The notes under the pieces were generated by a model, which did no database searches, had not been told where the DNA came from, and saw nothing but the letters and a program-made list of their open reading frames with translations. Positions 35,045 through 43,372 of a stretch of DNA of 64,000 nucleotides are shown piece by piece. The DNA is from an uncultured bacterium. GTDB lineage: Bacteria; Verrucomicrobiota; Lentisphaeria; Victivallales; UBA1829. The stretch lies in NCBI GenBank assembly GCA_949292215.1, contig CASEYW010000076.1:1-64000 (forward strand). Reading direction: 5' to 3'. Position 1 is the stretch's first letter. Every line of letters begins with the position of its first letter. Both the position numbers and the translations under genes were made by a program.

Positions 35045-35497
35045 TTATTTCTTCTTGGCCGGTGCTGCGGCAGGAGCAGTTCCTGCTGCCTTAGCTTCAG
35101 CCGTGGACGCCGCAACTCTTCTCTGCGTTTTATCGCGGATCGCTCCGACAGTCTGCTTCTTGCCTTTTCTGGTACGGGCATTCGTGCGTGTACGCTGGCC
35201 TCTGACGGGGAGACTCTTGCGATGACGCAGACCGCGGTAGCAGTTGATTGCCTGGAGACGTCTGATGTCCTGTGCGAGCATACGTCTGAGATCACCTTCC
35301 ACAACATAATCGTTCTGGATCAGGGTGGTGATCGCCGAGATATTCTCGTCTGTGAGCTCTTTCGCTTTGAGTCCAGGATTGATTTTCGCTCTTTTCAAAA
35401 TTTCCACTGCAAGCGTAGGACCGATTCCATACAGATACTGGATGGCATATTCAATACGCTTGTTGGCCGGGATGTCGACTCCGATGATTCTTGGCAT
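35045..35497 (-). CDS. rpsM: 30S ribosomal protein S13
   Basis: A 150-residue protein. Residues 1-124 are a complete S13 (MPRIIGVDIPANKRIEYAI, DLRRMLAQDIRRLQAINCYRGLRHR, RGQRTRTNARTRKG). A roughly 26-residue Ala/Lys tail follows (AEAKAAGTAPAAAPAKKK). S13 contacts tRNA and the L5 bridge in the head of the small subunit. The start is the family start with GGAG upstream. It follows rpmJ. Confidence 0.97.
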   Translation of the reverse strand: MPRIIGVDIPANKRIEYAIQYLYGIGPTLAVEILKRAKINPGLKAKELTDENISAITTLIQNDYVVEGDLRRMLAQDIRRLQAINCYRGLRHRKSLPVRGQRTRTNARTRKGKKQTVGAIRDKTQRRVAASTAEAKAAGTAPAAAPAKKK

Positions 35498-35517
35498 GAC
35501 TGGTCGTTCTCCGTTTC

Positions 35518-35634
35518 TCAACCTTGCTTTTGTTTATGGCGGGGATTGCGCGAGCACACAACTCTCACAATGCCTTTGCGTTTGATTATCTGACAGGATT
35601 CACACCTGCGTTTGATGGACGCTCTGACTTTCAT
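35518..35634 (-). CDS. rpmJ: 50S ribosomal protein L36
   Basis: A 38-residue protein that reads [20 protein letters not shown], then [19 protein letters not shown]. It has the conserved C-x-x-C, C and H zinc ligand pattern of L36 (Cys11, Cys14, Cys27, His33). GAAGG lies about ten bases before the ATG. The stop is 20 bases before the rpsM start. This is the first gene of the rpmJ-rpsM-rpsK-rpoA-rplQ operon; the order rpmJ-rpsM-rpsK-rpoA-rplQ is the usual bacterial one except for the absent rpsD. Confidence 0.97.
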   Translation of the reverse strand: MKVRASIKRRCESCQIIKRKGIVRVVCSRNPRHKQKQG

Positions 35635-35777
35635 AACAGATACAACCTTCAAAAAAAATTTAGGTGGATTGGTTCTGCCTTTTCCGTTGCCGGATCAGGC
35701 CCTCATTTTTCCGTGTTTTATTCTGGAATGCCGCTTTGCGCCGCGACGCGCACGCGGGAATAACGCACGAATTTTAT

Positions 35778-35805
35778 AATATAATTCAATCTCTTTTTTT
35801 TGCAA
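35778..35805 (-). promoter_or_regulatory. Possible promoter of the rpmJ-rplQ operon
   Basis: On the minus strand TTGCAA is followed after 16 bases by TATATT (an alternative TATTAT lies two bases on), in a very AT-rich 220-base gap between the PHP phosphatase and rpmJ. A leader of about 140 bases would precede rpmJ. Confidence 0.5.
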
Positions 35806-35852
35806 GTCTACTTTGAAAAAAATAAAAAAATAAAAATTTTTTTTTCAATCCA

Positions 35853-36662
35853 TTAAAATGGCAGATCGATCAGATGCCGCTTCTCAAAGGTGGTAAATCC
35901 GGAAAAGCCGCATTCCTGTGCCAGCGCCGCCGCCGCATCGAAGTCTCTGCCGACGGCTTCCGGCGAGTGGGCATCCGACCCGTAGGAGAGCTTCAGACCG
36001 GCTCGTTTCGCCAGTTTCAGAAGGGTCTTTGACGGATAGATTTCCCCGGCAGGAACATGAAGTCCCGCTGTATTCAACTCGATAACGATTCCCTTCGAGG
36101 CTGCCGCATCAAAAATCTCGGAAAATCGTTTTAGAAAGGATTCACTTTCCACAGGACGGTATCCGAATTTTTTCGGGAGGTCCGGATGCCCCAGAATCTG
36201 AAAATCGCAGCTCGTTACAAACTCTTTCATCTCATCCAGATAGACATTCCAGACCTGTTCCGCCATTCCCGGCTTCTGCCATTCTCCGATCAGATCCGGA
36301 TTGTCGAATGCAAATTCTTTCACGTAATGGATGGAGCCGATGATGTAATCAAAATCCTCCTGCTCCAGATTTCTTTTCACAGAATCCATCCGGTCAGGCA
36401 CATAATCCATTTCGATGCCGTAGAGAACCTTCAGCGGAGTGCCTTCCGCTCTGCGCTGAAGATTTCTGACGATTTCCCGGTAACGAGGAAATTCGGAACA
36501 ATCCATCCGGCTCATAGAGTCGTAACCATCCGGCCACGGGCAGTGATCGGATACACCAAACCAGCTTTCTCCGCGCGCAAGCGCCGCTGCAAGAAACGCT
36601 TCCGGCGGTCCTGAAGCATGTTTGCAGAGGTGGGTATGGGTATGGAGATCGGCAATTTTCAT
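35853..36662 (-). CDS. hisK: PHP-domain histidinol-phosphatase family protein
   Basis: A 269-residue soluble metal-dependent phosphoesterase. The PHP motifs are present: DLHTHTHLCKHA near the start, VSDHCPWP, YGIEMDYVPD, IIGSIHYVKEF, ILGHPDLPKKFGY and YGSDAHSPEAVG, supplying the His/Asp/Glu metal ligands. The length and motif order match the HisK/HisJ histidinol-phosphate phosphatase, but related PHP proteins with other substrates exist, so the substrate is inferred. It starts 15 bases after the dnaA stop and probably shares its transcript. Confidence 0.85.
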   Translation of the reverse strand: MKIADLHTHTHLCKHASGPPEAFLAAALARGESWFGVSDHCPWPDGYDSMSRMDCSEFPRYREIVRNLQRRAEGTPLKVLYGIEMDYVPDRMDSVKRNLEQEDFDYIIGSIHYVKEFAFDNPDLIGEWQKPGMAEQVWNVYLDEMKEFVTSCDFQILGHPDLPKKFGYRPVESESFLKRFSEIFDAAASKGIVIELNTAGLHVPAGEIYPSKTLLKLAKRAGLKLSYGSDAHSPEAVGRDFDAAAALAQECGFSGFTTFEKRHLIDLPF

Positions 36663-36677
36663 CGTTGTTTTTCCGGA

Positions 36678-38069
36678 TCAGGTCCTCGCATGCAGTTTGC
36701 GTTTGAGAGCGGTAACGGTTCGTTTGAGTTCCTCGTCGGTTTTGCAGTCGGTTTCCACCTGTTTGATGGCGTGGATGACTGTGGTATGATTTCTGCCGCC
36801 AAAGGCGAGGCCGATGTCTTTCAGCGATTCCTCTGTCAGTGTCCGGCTGAGATACATTGCCACCATGCGTGGTTCCGCGATGTTTTTCGGGCGTTTCGAG
36901 CCGATGATGTCATGCACCTTGATATTGAAATGAGTGGCAACCGTATCCAGAATGCGGTCGATGGAAACGCGGTTTTTCTCTGCTTCGTTGTCGATCATGT
37001 CACCGAGAAGATTGGATGCCATTTCGGTGGTCAGCGGGACGGAATCCCCTACGGCTGAGGCGAAGGCTACCAGACGCATTCTCGCTCCTTCCAGAGCCCG
37101 GATATGGGAACTGATTCGTTCCGCAATGAAGACGAGTAGTTCGTCGGGGAGTTTGAAAGCCTGTCCCTCCTGTTTCATCCGCAGAATGGCAAGTCGTGTT
37201 TCGAACGAGGGTTCCGTGATCTGTGCCGCCACACCGGATTCAAAACGGGATACCAGACGTGCCTCGAGACCTTTGATTTCCGACGGCTGCTTGTCGGAAG
37301 TCATCATGATCTGTTTGCCGGCATTGTAGATCGCGTTGAAGGTGTTGAAAAACTCCTCCTGAAGCTGTTCTTTGCCGCCGAGATGATGGACATCATCAAC
37401 CAGGAAAAGATCCACGTTGCGATAGTAATCGCGGAATTCCGCACTGGTTTTATTCCGCAGGGAGTCCACATAGGCATTCAGGAAGCCTTCGCAGGTCGTG
37501 TAGCGGACAACTGCATTGGGATTCATGGCCTTGACATAATTTGCAACCGCCTGCATCAGATGAGTTTTGCCGAGGCCGGTTCCTCCGTAAATGTAAAGGG
37601 GATTGAAGGTCCCGGGCGAAGTCGCGGCTGTCTGTGCAGCGGAAAACGCATATCGGTTTTCCTCTCCGACCACAAAATTCTCGAAGGTATACCGGGAATT
37701 GCAATTCGGCGCGGTAGATGGAATCTCACGTGTCTGTGTCGAAGGAACGTTTTCGGGCGCTGCCTCCTTTTCAACGGGAGCCGATGCCCGGGACACCGGT
37801 TTGCGGTGGCCGGGTTCCACTGAGATTTTCAGCGTGGCGCCCGCAGCTTCCCTGACGGCTTCAGCCAGAATTCCTCCAAAATTATCGTTCAGCCATTCCC
37901 CGAAGAAGTCATTGTGAACCCCCAGCCGCAGAGTGGTTTCATCGACGGACAGGGGGACGATCACATCGAACCACTGATTGTAGGTATTCTCACTGACTTT
38001 GCTCTTGAGAATGGAGGCCGTTTTTCTCCATAGCTCCTGTACATCGATCAGAGCAGTTTCTGTTGTCAT
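36678..38069 (-). CDS. dnaA: Chromosomal replication initiator protein DnaA
   Basis: A 463-residue protein of normal length. Domain I at residues 1-85 (LWRKTASILKSKVSENTYNQWF) is followed by a disordered linker. The AAA+ domain III has Walker A YGGTGLGKTHLMQA, Walker B LFLVDDVHHLGGKEQ and the VSRFESGVAAQI sensor region. Domain IV, the DNA-binding domain, has SKRPKNIAEPRMVAMYLSR and the signature GLAFGGRNHTTVIHAI. The chosen ATG has GGCGGAG upstream. DnaA boxes lie in the gap upstream, where the origin is probably located. Confidence 0.98.
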   Translation of the reverse strand: MTTETALIDVQELWRKTASILKSKVSENTYNQWFDVIVPLSVDETTLRLGVHNDFFGEWLNDNFGGILAEAVREAAGATLKISVEPGHRKPVSRASAPVEKEAAPENVPSTQTREIPSTAPNCNSRYTFENFVVGEENRYAFSAAQTAATSPGTFNPLYIYGGTGLGKTHLMQAVANYVKAMNPNAVVRYTTCEGFLNAYVDSLRNKTSAEFRDYYRNVDLFLVDDVHHLGGKEQLQEEFFNTFNAIYNAGKQIMMTSDKQPSEIKGLEARLVSRFESGVAAQITEPSFETRLAILRMKQEGQAFKLPDELLVFIAERISSHIRALEGARMRLVAFASAVGDSVPLTTEMASNLLGDMIDNEAEKNRVSIDRILDTVATHFNIKVHDIIGSKRPKNIAEPRMVAMYLSRTLTEESLKDIGLAFGGRNHTTVIHAIKQVETDCKTDEELKRTVTALKRKLHART

Positions 38070-38100
38070 TTTCTCCGCCTTTTTCCGTTGCTCGTGCAAG

Positions 38101-38383
38101 TTATTGACATTGTCGGATTTTTTCAGAAAAAAACGCATTTTTCCACAATGCCAAAAAAAAAATTTTTCATTTTTTTTCGGTCTCCCTCTTGACAGACCGA
38201 AAATGCCCTGAATACAAATTCGAGTTCAAAAATCATGCCGTTTTTCTGAAAAAACAACAAAATTCCCACACGGACTGTCTTCAGCTCTCTACTGATTCAG
38301 TCATGTTTGCCGCTTTTCGCAAACTCCCGCTCAAACAGGATTTTTTGTTGACATTTTTTGAAGTTATCAACAAGTTATGAACA
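38101..38383. other. Putative replication origin upstream of dnaA
   Basis: The 632-base gap between dnaA and nagA holds AT-rich tracts and several 9-mers close to the DnaA box TTATCCACA: TTATTGACA (38101), TTTTCCACA (38139), ATTCCCACA (38262), and the close pair TTATCAACA (38364) and TTATGAACA (38375). Each has one to three mismatches. The genes on either side diverge. This is the usual place for oriC in many bacteria, though no unwinding element was proven. From 38384 to 38701 only AT-rich sequence was seen. Confidence 0.55.
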
Positions 38384-38701
38384 TCCGTTCCCGGTACTCC
38401 CGCGAGCGACTATAATAATTTGCACCATTTTATGAAAAGCGCAAGTCCGGAAATGAATTTTTATTCAATTCTTTCTTCGAAAAAAAACTTGCGAAATGAA
38501 AAAAAGATGCTATCGCGCGGATGTCTACTATTCTAAAGAAATCCATCGTTTTTTCCGTTCCGGTATCCGAAAGGATTCTTTTTCCGCAAGATTCTGAAAA
38601 TAATTTTTGCCGGGAAGCGGTTTTGAATTTGAAATATCGGCGTCTCTCTGCAATATTACCCGGTAAACATACTTTGCATGAAATTCGATGGAGCAACACT
38701 T

Positions 38702-39865
38702 ATGCCGGCCAGAAGCAGAAAACTTTTTTTAACGGATCATTGTTTGACCCCGCACGAAAACATTCCGACAAGCGGGATCCTTTGCGATGAGGACAAGATC
38801 ATCGCCACCGGCGGGGCTTCCGCGTTTGTCCGTGAACCGGGACTCCAGATCTATGAACTGAACGATACCTACGCCGTTCCGGGATTCATCGACAGCCACG
38901 TCCACGGGTGCGGCGGGTTTGACGCCTCCATCGCGGCTTCCAATGACAATAGTCAGATGAATCGCATGTCAACCGTGCTGGCGGAACACGGCGTGACCAC
39001 TTTCTTTCCCACAATGATCTCCGCTCCGATGGATGAGATGATCCGGACCGCAGATCATCTCGCCGATATGATCGAACAGGAACACGACGGCGCGGATCCT
39101 GCCGGGATTCATATCGAGGGACCATTCCTGAATCCGGAAAAAGGTGGAACGCAGAACAAGGCATTCATTCATAAATTCGATCCCGGTTTCGCGTCGGAAC
39201 TGATTGCAGCCGGACGCGGCAGAATCAAGCTGATGACCTTCGCTCCCGAAATCGAAGGTGCGGATAAACTCATTCAGATGATGCTCGAAAACGGTGTGAT
39301 TCCCTCCATGGGGCACAGTATGGCCGGTGAAAGGGAGGTCCTGAACGCGATCGAAGCCGGAGCCCGACGCTGTACCCATTTATTCAACGGAATGCCGCCG
39401 CTCCATCAGCGCCGCTCCGATCTTACGCTGATTGCGCTGACAGACAACCGCGTTTCCGTGGAGATCATTGCCGATGGTGCCCATATTCATCCGCGAATGG
39501 TTGATCTGGCCAGCCGCGTGAAGCCGCAGGATAAGTTGATCGGGGTCAGCAACGGAATCGAAGTCGGCGCCGGAAGCTGTTCTCTGGAGCAGGGGCCGAA
39601 CGGAATCGTGACGATGGGCGGCATCATCGCCGGTACGACAACCACGTTGGAAACCGGATGGCTCCATTTTACAAACTATTCCGGAATGCCGGATACTTTG
39701 ACCGCCGCTTGTTTCACCAGCAATCCGGCTCATGACCTCGGCTTGATTACGAGAGGCGAGATCAAGCCCGGCAAGAAGGCGGACATCACCTTTCTGGATT
39801 TGAAAACCAACAAGGTCCGCATGACAGTGATCCGCGGAAAAATCGTTTATGAAGCAGGGAAGTGA
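38702..39865 (+). CDS. nagA: N-acetylglucosamine-6-phosphate deacetylase-like amidohydrolase
   Basis: A 387-residue TIM-barrel amidohydrolase. Motifs are PGFIDSHVHGCGGFD, FFPTMIS, IHIEGPFLNPEKGG (metal Glu), SMGHSMAG, CTHLFNGMPP and IADGAHIHP, so most metal and substrate residues are present. The final motif reads GVSNGIEVG, where NagA enzymes normally have V-T-D; the catalytic aspartate is thus replaced by Asn (N284). The ATG at 38702 has GGAG eight bases upstream; an ATG 24 bases earlier lacks one. Expected role is deacetylation of GlcNAc 6-phosphate, but activity is in doubt. It is followed three bases later by the methyltransferase gene. Confidence 0.88.
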   Translation: MPARSRKLFLTDHCLTPHENIPTSGILCDEDKIIATGGASAFVREPGLQIYELNDTYAVPGFIDSHVHGCGGFDASIAASNDNSQMNRMSTVLAEHGVTTFFPTMISAPMDEMIRTADHLADMIEQEHDGADPAGIHIEGPFLNPEKGGTQNKAFIHKFDPGFASELIAAGRGRIKLMTFAPEIEGADKLIQMMLENGVIPSMGHSMAGEREVLNAIEAGARRCTHLFNGMPPLHQRRSDLTLIALTDNRVSVEIIADGAHIHPRMVDLASRVKPQDKLIGVSNGIEVGAGSCSLEQGPNGIVTMGGIIAGTTTTLETGWLHFTNYSGMPDTLTAACFTSNPAHDLGLITRGEIKPGKKADITFLDLKTNKVRMTVIRGKIVYEAGK

Positions 39866-39868
39866 TCT

Positions 39869-40726
39869 ATGGGAAAGATTCTGGAGTACCGTCTTCTTGA
39901 TTCCGGCTGCTGCAGGAAGCTCGAACAGGCGGGGCCTTATAAAATCATACGTCCGGCGCTGAACGCGTTCTGGAGGCCTTCTCTGCCGCAATCGGAATGG
40001 GACAAGGCGGATGCGGAGTTCCATCGGGAGTCAAGCGGTGGCGGGGTTTGGAATTGGAAGCGGAAGCACGAGGAGGAATGGCTTGTCTCCTGGGGCGGGC
40101 TGACGCTCCTTGCGAGACCGACTAATTTCGGTCATCTCGGTTTTTTCGCCGAGCAGGCTCCGAACTGGGAATGGATGCGCTCCTGCATCCGTGAAATTCC
40201 GACACAATGTCGCACGCTGAATCTGTTTGCTTATTCCGGCGGAGCGACTCTTGCCATGGCGGAGGCCGGGGCGGAGGCGTGTCATCTGGATGCTTCCCGC
40301 GGGATCATCGAATGGGCGAAGAAAAATCAGAGTTTGAATCCCGGAACTCAGAACCGGATCCGCTGGATCTGCGATGATGCCTTGAAGTTTGTTGCAAGAG
40401 AAGCTCGGCGGGGGAACCGATACAGCGGAATTGCTCTGGATCCTCCGAGTTTCGGACGCGGTGCGCAGGGACAGGTCTGGAAAATTGAGGACGGTCTGGA
40501 AAAACTGCTTCAGGACTGTCGGGCAATTCTGGACCTGAAGGGACCGCATTTTATCATTTTGAGCTGTCATTCTCCGGGATTTTCCCCGGTCTCTCTCGGG
40601 CGCTGTCTGGCGGCGGTTTTCCCGGAGAGCGCAGACCGGATCGAGTGTGGCGAGATGCTGATCCCGGATGGGAAGGCAGGACGTTTCCTGCCGGCGGGAA
40701 TTTATGCCCGCTTCTTCAGCCGTTGA
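39869..40726 (+). CDS. Class I SAM-dependent rRNA methyltransferase-like protein
   Basis: A 285-residue protein of the RlmI/RlmK type (PF10672-like). The Rossmann motif is LNLFAYSGGATLAMAEAGAE, followed by HLDASRGIIEWAKKN (acidic residue for SAM ribose), RWICDDALKF and the catalytic-region motif IALDPPSFGRG. The family methylates cytosine or guanine in 23S rRNA. It starts three bases after nagA and ends just before the AraC gene, so all three may be cotranscribed. The exact target nucleotide is not readable. Confidence 0.85.
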   Translation: MGKILEYRLLDSGCCRKLEQAGPYKIIRPALNAFWRPSLPQSEWDKADAEFHRESSGGGVWNWKRKHEEEWLVSWGGLTLLARPTNFGHLGFFAEQAPNWEWMRSCIREIPTQCRTLNLFAYSGGATLAMAEAGAEACHLDASRGIIEWAKKNQSLNPGTQNRIRWICDDALKFVAREARRGNRYSGIALDPPSFGRGAQGQVWKIEDGLEKLLQDCRAILDLKGPHFIILSCHSPGFSPVSLGRCLAAVFPESADRIECGEMLIPDGKAGRFLPAGIYARFFSR

Positions 40727-40736
40727 GGCCTTTCCG

Positions 40737-41597
40737 ATGGAAACGGAGCTGCCGGAAGGTGTGATTCGCCTTTTTTTGAAGTATTGGGAATATCATCGCC
40801 ATACGGATGCTCTGAAACTGCCGATGCATTCCCATCTTTTCTGGCAGCTGAATCTGGCGGAGTCGGGGGATGCCACTTTTTTTGCGGATGAACAGGTGGA
40901 GTACAAACTGCATGCCGGAGATCTTCTGTTTGTCCCGCCGCGGGTTTCGCACCTTCTGCGCTACGGCAATACGGCGTTTGTCGGTTTTTCCTTCAAATTT
41001 GAAATCCGGGGAATGAACGGGAATGGAATCACTCCGATTCATATTCAGTCCTCTCGCGAGACGCGCGGCTGCATCAACGCTATCCGGGAGCTGCTGACGG
41101 CCACCTTTCCAAGTGATTATATCTTTAACGGGGAGAATTTGATTTGCGACGATGCGTCCTATAATACGATTCTAGTGGAATCGCTGCTGCTGGGTCTGTT
41201 TTCCCGTTATGTTCTGGGGGGAGCGGGGCATCATGAAACGCCTCTGCTGCTGCATGTGAGAAAACTGCTCCGTCAGCGTCACGGCTGTCCATTGCCGGTC
41301 GGGGAGCTGGCAAAGAGCTGCGGCTATTCCGCGGGATATCTATCGGAGCTGATCAGAAAGGAGTGCGGATTCTCCGCCAAGGGATTGATCGACCGCGAGC
41401 GGGCGCGGATCGCCGCCCATTTTCTGGAATTTTCCGATATGAGAATCGGAGAGATTGCGGAATATATGGGGTTTCCGAATCTGTTTTCATTTTCGAATTT
41501 TTTCCATCTGCATTTCGGCTGTACGCCGAGTTCTTATCGCCGTGAATCCAGGAAGGAATTGGATGCCTCCACAGGGCCGGCTGTTCAAAATCCTTGA
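40737..41597 (+). CDS. AraC-family transcriptional regulator
   Basis: A 286-residue protein. The N-terminal cupin sensor (MHSHLFWQLNLAESGDATFF, LHAGDLLFVPPRVSHLL) occupies roughly residues 25-110. The C-terminal domain from about 175 has GELAKSCGYSAGYLSELIRK and IGEIAEYMGFPNLFSFSNFF followed by HFGCTPSSYRRE, the AraC signature. GAGG lies eight bases before the chosen ATG; an upstream ATG at 40704 overlaps the methyltransferase gene. It lies just before cassette C and is a candidate regulator of it. Confidence 0.9.
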   Translation: METELPEGVIRLFLKYWEYHRHTDALKLPMHSHLFWQLNLAESGDATFFADEQVEYKLHAGDLLFVPPRVSHLLRYGNTAFVGFSFKFEIRGMNGNGITPIHIQSSRETRGCINAIRELLTATFPSDYIFNGENLICDDASYNTILVESLLLGLFSRYVLGGAGHHETPLLLHVRKLLRQRHGCPLPVGELAKSCGYSAGYLSELIRKECGFSAKGLIDRERARIAAHFLEFSDMRIGEIAEYMGFPNLFSFSNFFHLHFGCTPSSYRRESRKELDASTGPAVQNP

Positions 41598-41692
41598 TTT
41601 TTGTATATTTTTCTTGTTTTTTGATACTGTTTTTCTTTTGTTCCGGGATATATTGTCTCAAGAAGGATGGAAAATATGCTCGGGAAGGAAAT

Positions 41693-43372
41693 ATGGATCG
41701 ATCTTTTTATTTGCCTCTTCTGGATCGTGCTCTGGAGTTTGCCGCGAAACATACGGATGAACAAGGGCGGATGGTCGTGGATTCGGAAATTGACTGCAAA
41801 GATTCCGGTTGGCTGGTGCTGGGCGGTGTGATTCGGGGAATCGAATCCGGGTGGATGTGCGGAAGTGTTGATCTGAAGCGCTGCTGCCGCCTCTGGACGC
41901 TGGCATCTGTGCGGGTGGATGACCGGCGGAGCGCGTGGACGACATTTGCTCTGCTGTATGCCATGTTTTTGTCGGGCGGGGAAAAAGGGACGTTTGTTTC
42001 GCTGTTTTCTCCCGGTGAATGGGAAGAGTTTTCCCGTTTTGTCCGACAGCTGGATATGCACTATCTGCGGGAGGCATCAAGAAACTATTGCGTTGCCGCT
42101 GCGCTGATTGATGTGATGCGCCTTCGCTTCGGGTTGATTGAAAAACCGGAAAGCGAACCGGATGTTTACATCGAACGGATGATGGATGCCTGGCTCGGCG
42201 ATGGCTTCTTCAATGATGATGACTCCCGTGGAAGCCGGGGAGACCGCAGGATTGATGCGTACAGTGCGGAGATCATCGGACTGTTGCTTCATTATGATGA
42301 ACTGTTTCAGTTCCGGAGTATCTGGCATGATCGGATCATGATGATCCTGAAAGAGTTCTGCGTTTCTGCACGCTTCCTGATTGATGGGAAGGGCGAGCTG
42401 GCAAAATGGGGACGTTCCCTGCGGGGGGAAGCGGAAATCAAAAAAGTGTTCCTCTGGGAGATTGCCTCGAAATGGCATCTGCTGGATTCCTCTGAAGCGG
42501 ATGGGGCAGCTGAAAAATTGACCTCCTTTTTCCGGCTTTGCGGGATTTCTCCGGAAGGACAGATTTTCCGTGACAAAGGGGGAAATCAGGGAATCTGGGA
42601 TGAATATACCACCCATGTCCAGGCCCAGGGATATGGCGTTTACGGACTCGCGATGGCGTTCCGGTTTGCTTCCGGTTCTCATGAATCGCGATTGCCGGTC
42701 CTTGCGGAACGTGAGTCGTTTCTGCATTATCTGAATGGTCCAGGAATTCTCTGTGCCAATTCCATTTCTTCCGGGGTTCACTATGTGGTACCGTTGAAAA
42801 ACAGAATGACGAAAAATATGTTTTTCTGGCATAACCGGATCACGGGGGAGAACGATGTGACGGTGGATGTCAGTGCAAAATTCATGCCGCTGCCCTATTT
42901 CGGACGAATGATTCCGGCTCCTTATTCCGGACCGGAAATTCCATTTCTTCCGGTATTGCTGCTGCGGGGGGGAGAAGAGCTGGTTCCCAGAAATCTGTTT
43001 GTTTCGGAATCTTTACCGGAGGGTACGGAAAAGGAACTCCGGTGCTGTCAGCGGTTTCATTTCTGTCGTCGCGCGGAATATGAGCCGGTGGTGGAGTTTG
43101 TGGCGGATGGAATCCTGAGCTGCCGTTGTGATGAATTGAGATATGAATTCGTTTTTTCGGGGAGTCCACCGGAAGGGAGTTGTCTGGCATTTACGTTTTT
43201 CCGTCCGTCTGATCCGACGCTTATCCAGGAAATCGAGTTCGGAGTTGCGAATGTGAAATGGTGTTTCTTTTCCGGGGGAGCATCGGTTTACGGACCTATG
43301 ACCGAGGCGGAGAGAGCAATTGTAAGTCATTGTTCATCAATTTGTTATGTTATGAGGTGGAGGCATGTTTGA
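41693..43372 (+). CDS. DUF2264-family protein, possible uronide-active hydrolase
   Basis: A 559-residue cytoplasmic protein. The N-terminal half shows the (alpha/alpha)6 features of DUF2264 (ESGWMCGSVDLKRCCRLW is unclear, but SFYLPLLDRALEFAAKH, NYCVAAALIDVMRLRFGL, DAWLGDGFFNDDDSRG and RRIDAYSAEIIGLLLHYD fit). The C-terminal half is beta-rich. DUF2264 proteins have been placed near the GH88/GH105 unsaturated uronyl hydrolases and in a glucuronidase family; assignment here is inferred. GAAGGA precedes the ATG. It is the first gene of cassette C and overlaps the GH42 gene by eight bases. With PL8 downstream, action on a uronic acid product is plausible. Confidence 0.75.
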   Translation: MDRSFYLPLLDRALEFAAKHTDEQGRMVVDSEIDCKDSGWLVLGGVIRGIESGWMCGSVDLKRCCRLWTLASVRVDDRRSAWTTFALLYAMFLSGGEKGTFVSLFSPGEWEEFSRFVRQLDMHYLREASRNYCVAAALIDVMRLRFGLIEKPESEPDVYIERMMDAWLGDGFFNDDDSRGSRGDRRIDAYSAEIIGLLLHYDELFQFRSIWHDRIMMILKEFCVSARFLIDGKGELAKWGRSLRGEAEIKKVFLWEIASKWHLLDSSEADGAAEKLTSFFRLCGISPEGQIFRDKGGNQGIWDEYTTHVQAQGYGVYGLAMAFRFASGSHESRLPVLAERESFLHYLNGPGILCANSISSGVHYVVPLKNRMTKNMFFWHNRITGENDVTVDVSAKFMPLPYFGRMIPAPYSGPEIPFLPVLLLRGGEELVPRNLFVSESLPEGTEKELRCCQRFHFCRRAEYEPVVEFVADGILSCRCDELRYEFVFSGSPPEGSCLAFTFFRPSDPTLIQEIEFGVANVKWCFFSGGASVYGPMTEAERAIVSHCSSICYVMRWRHV

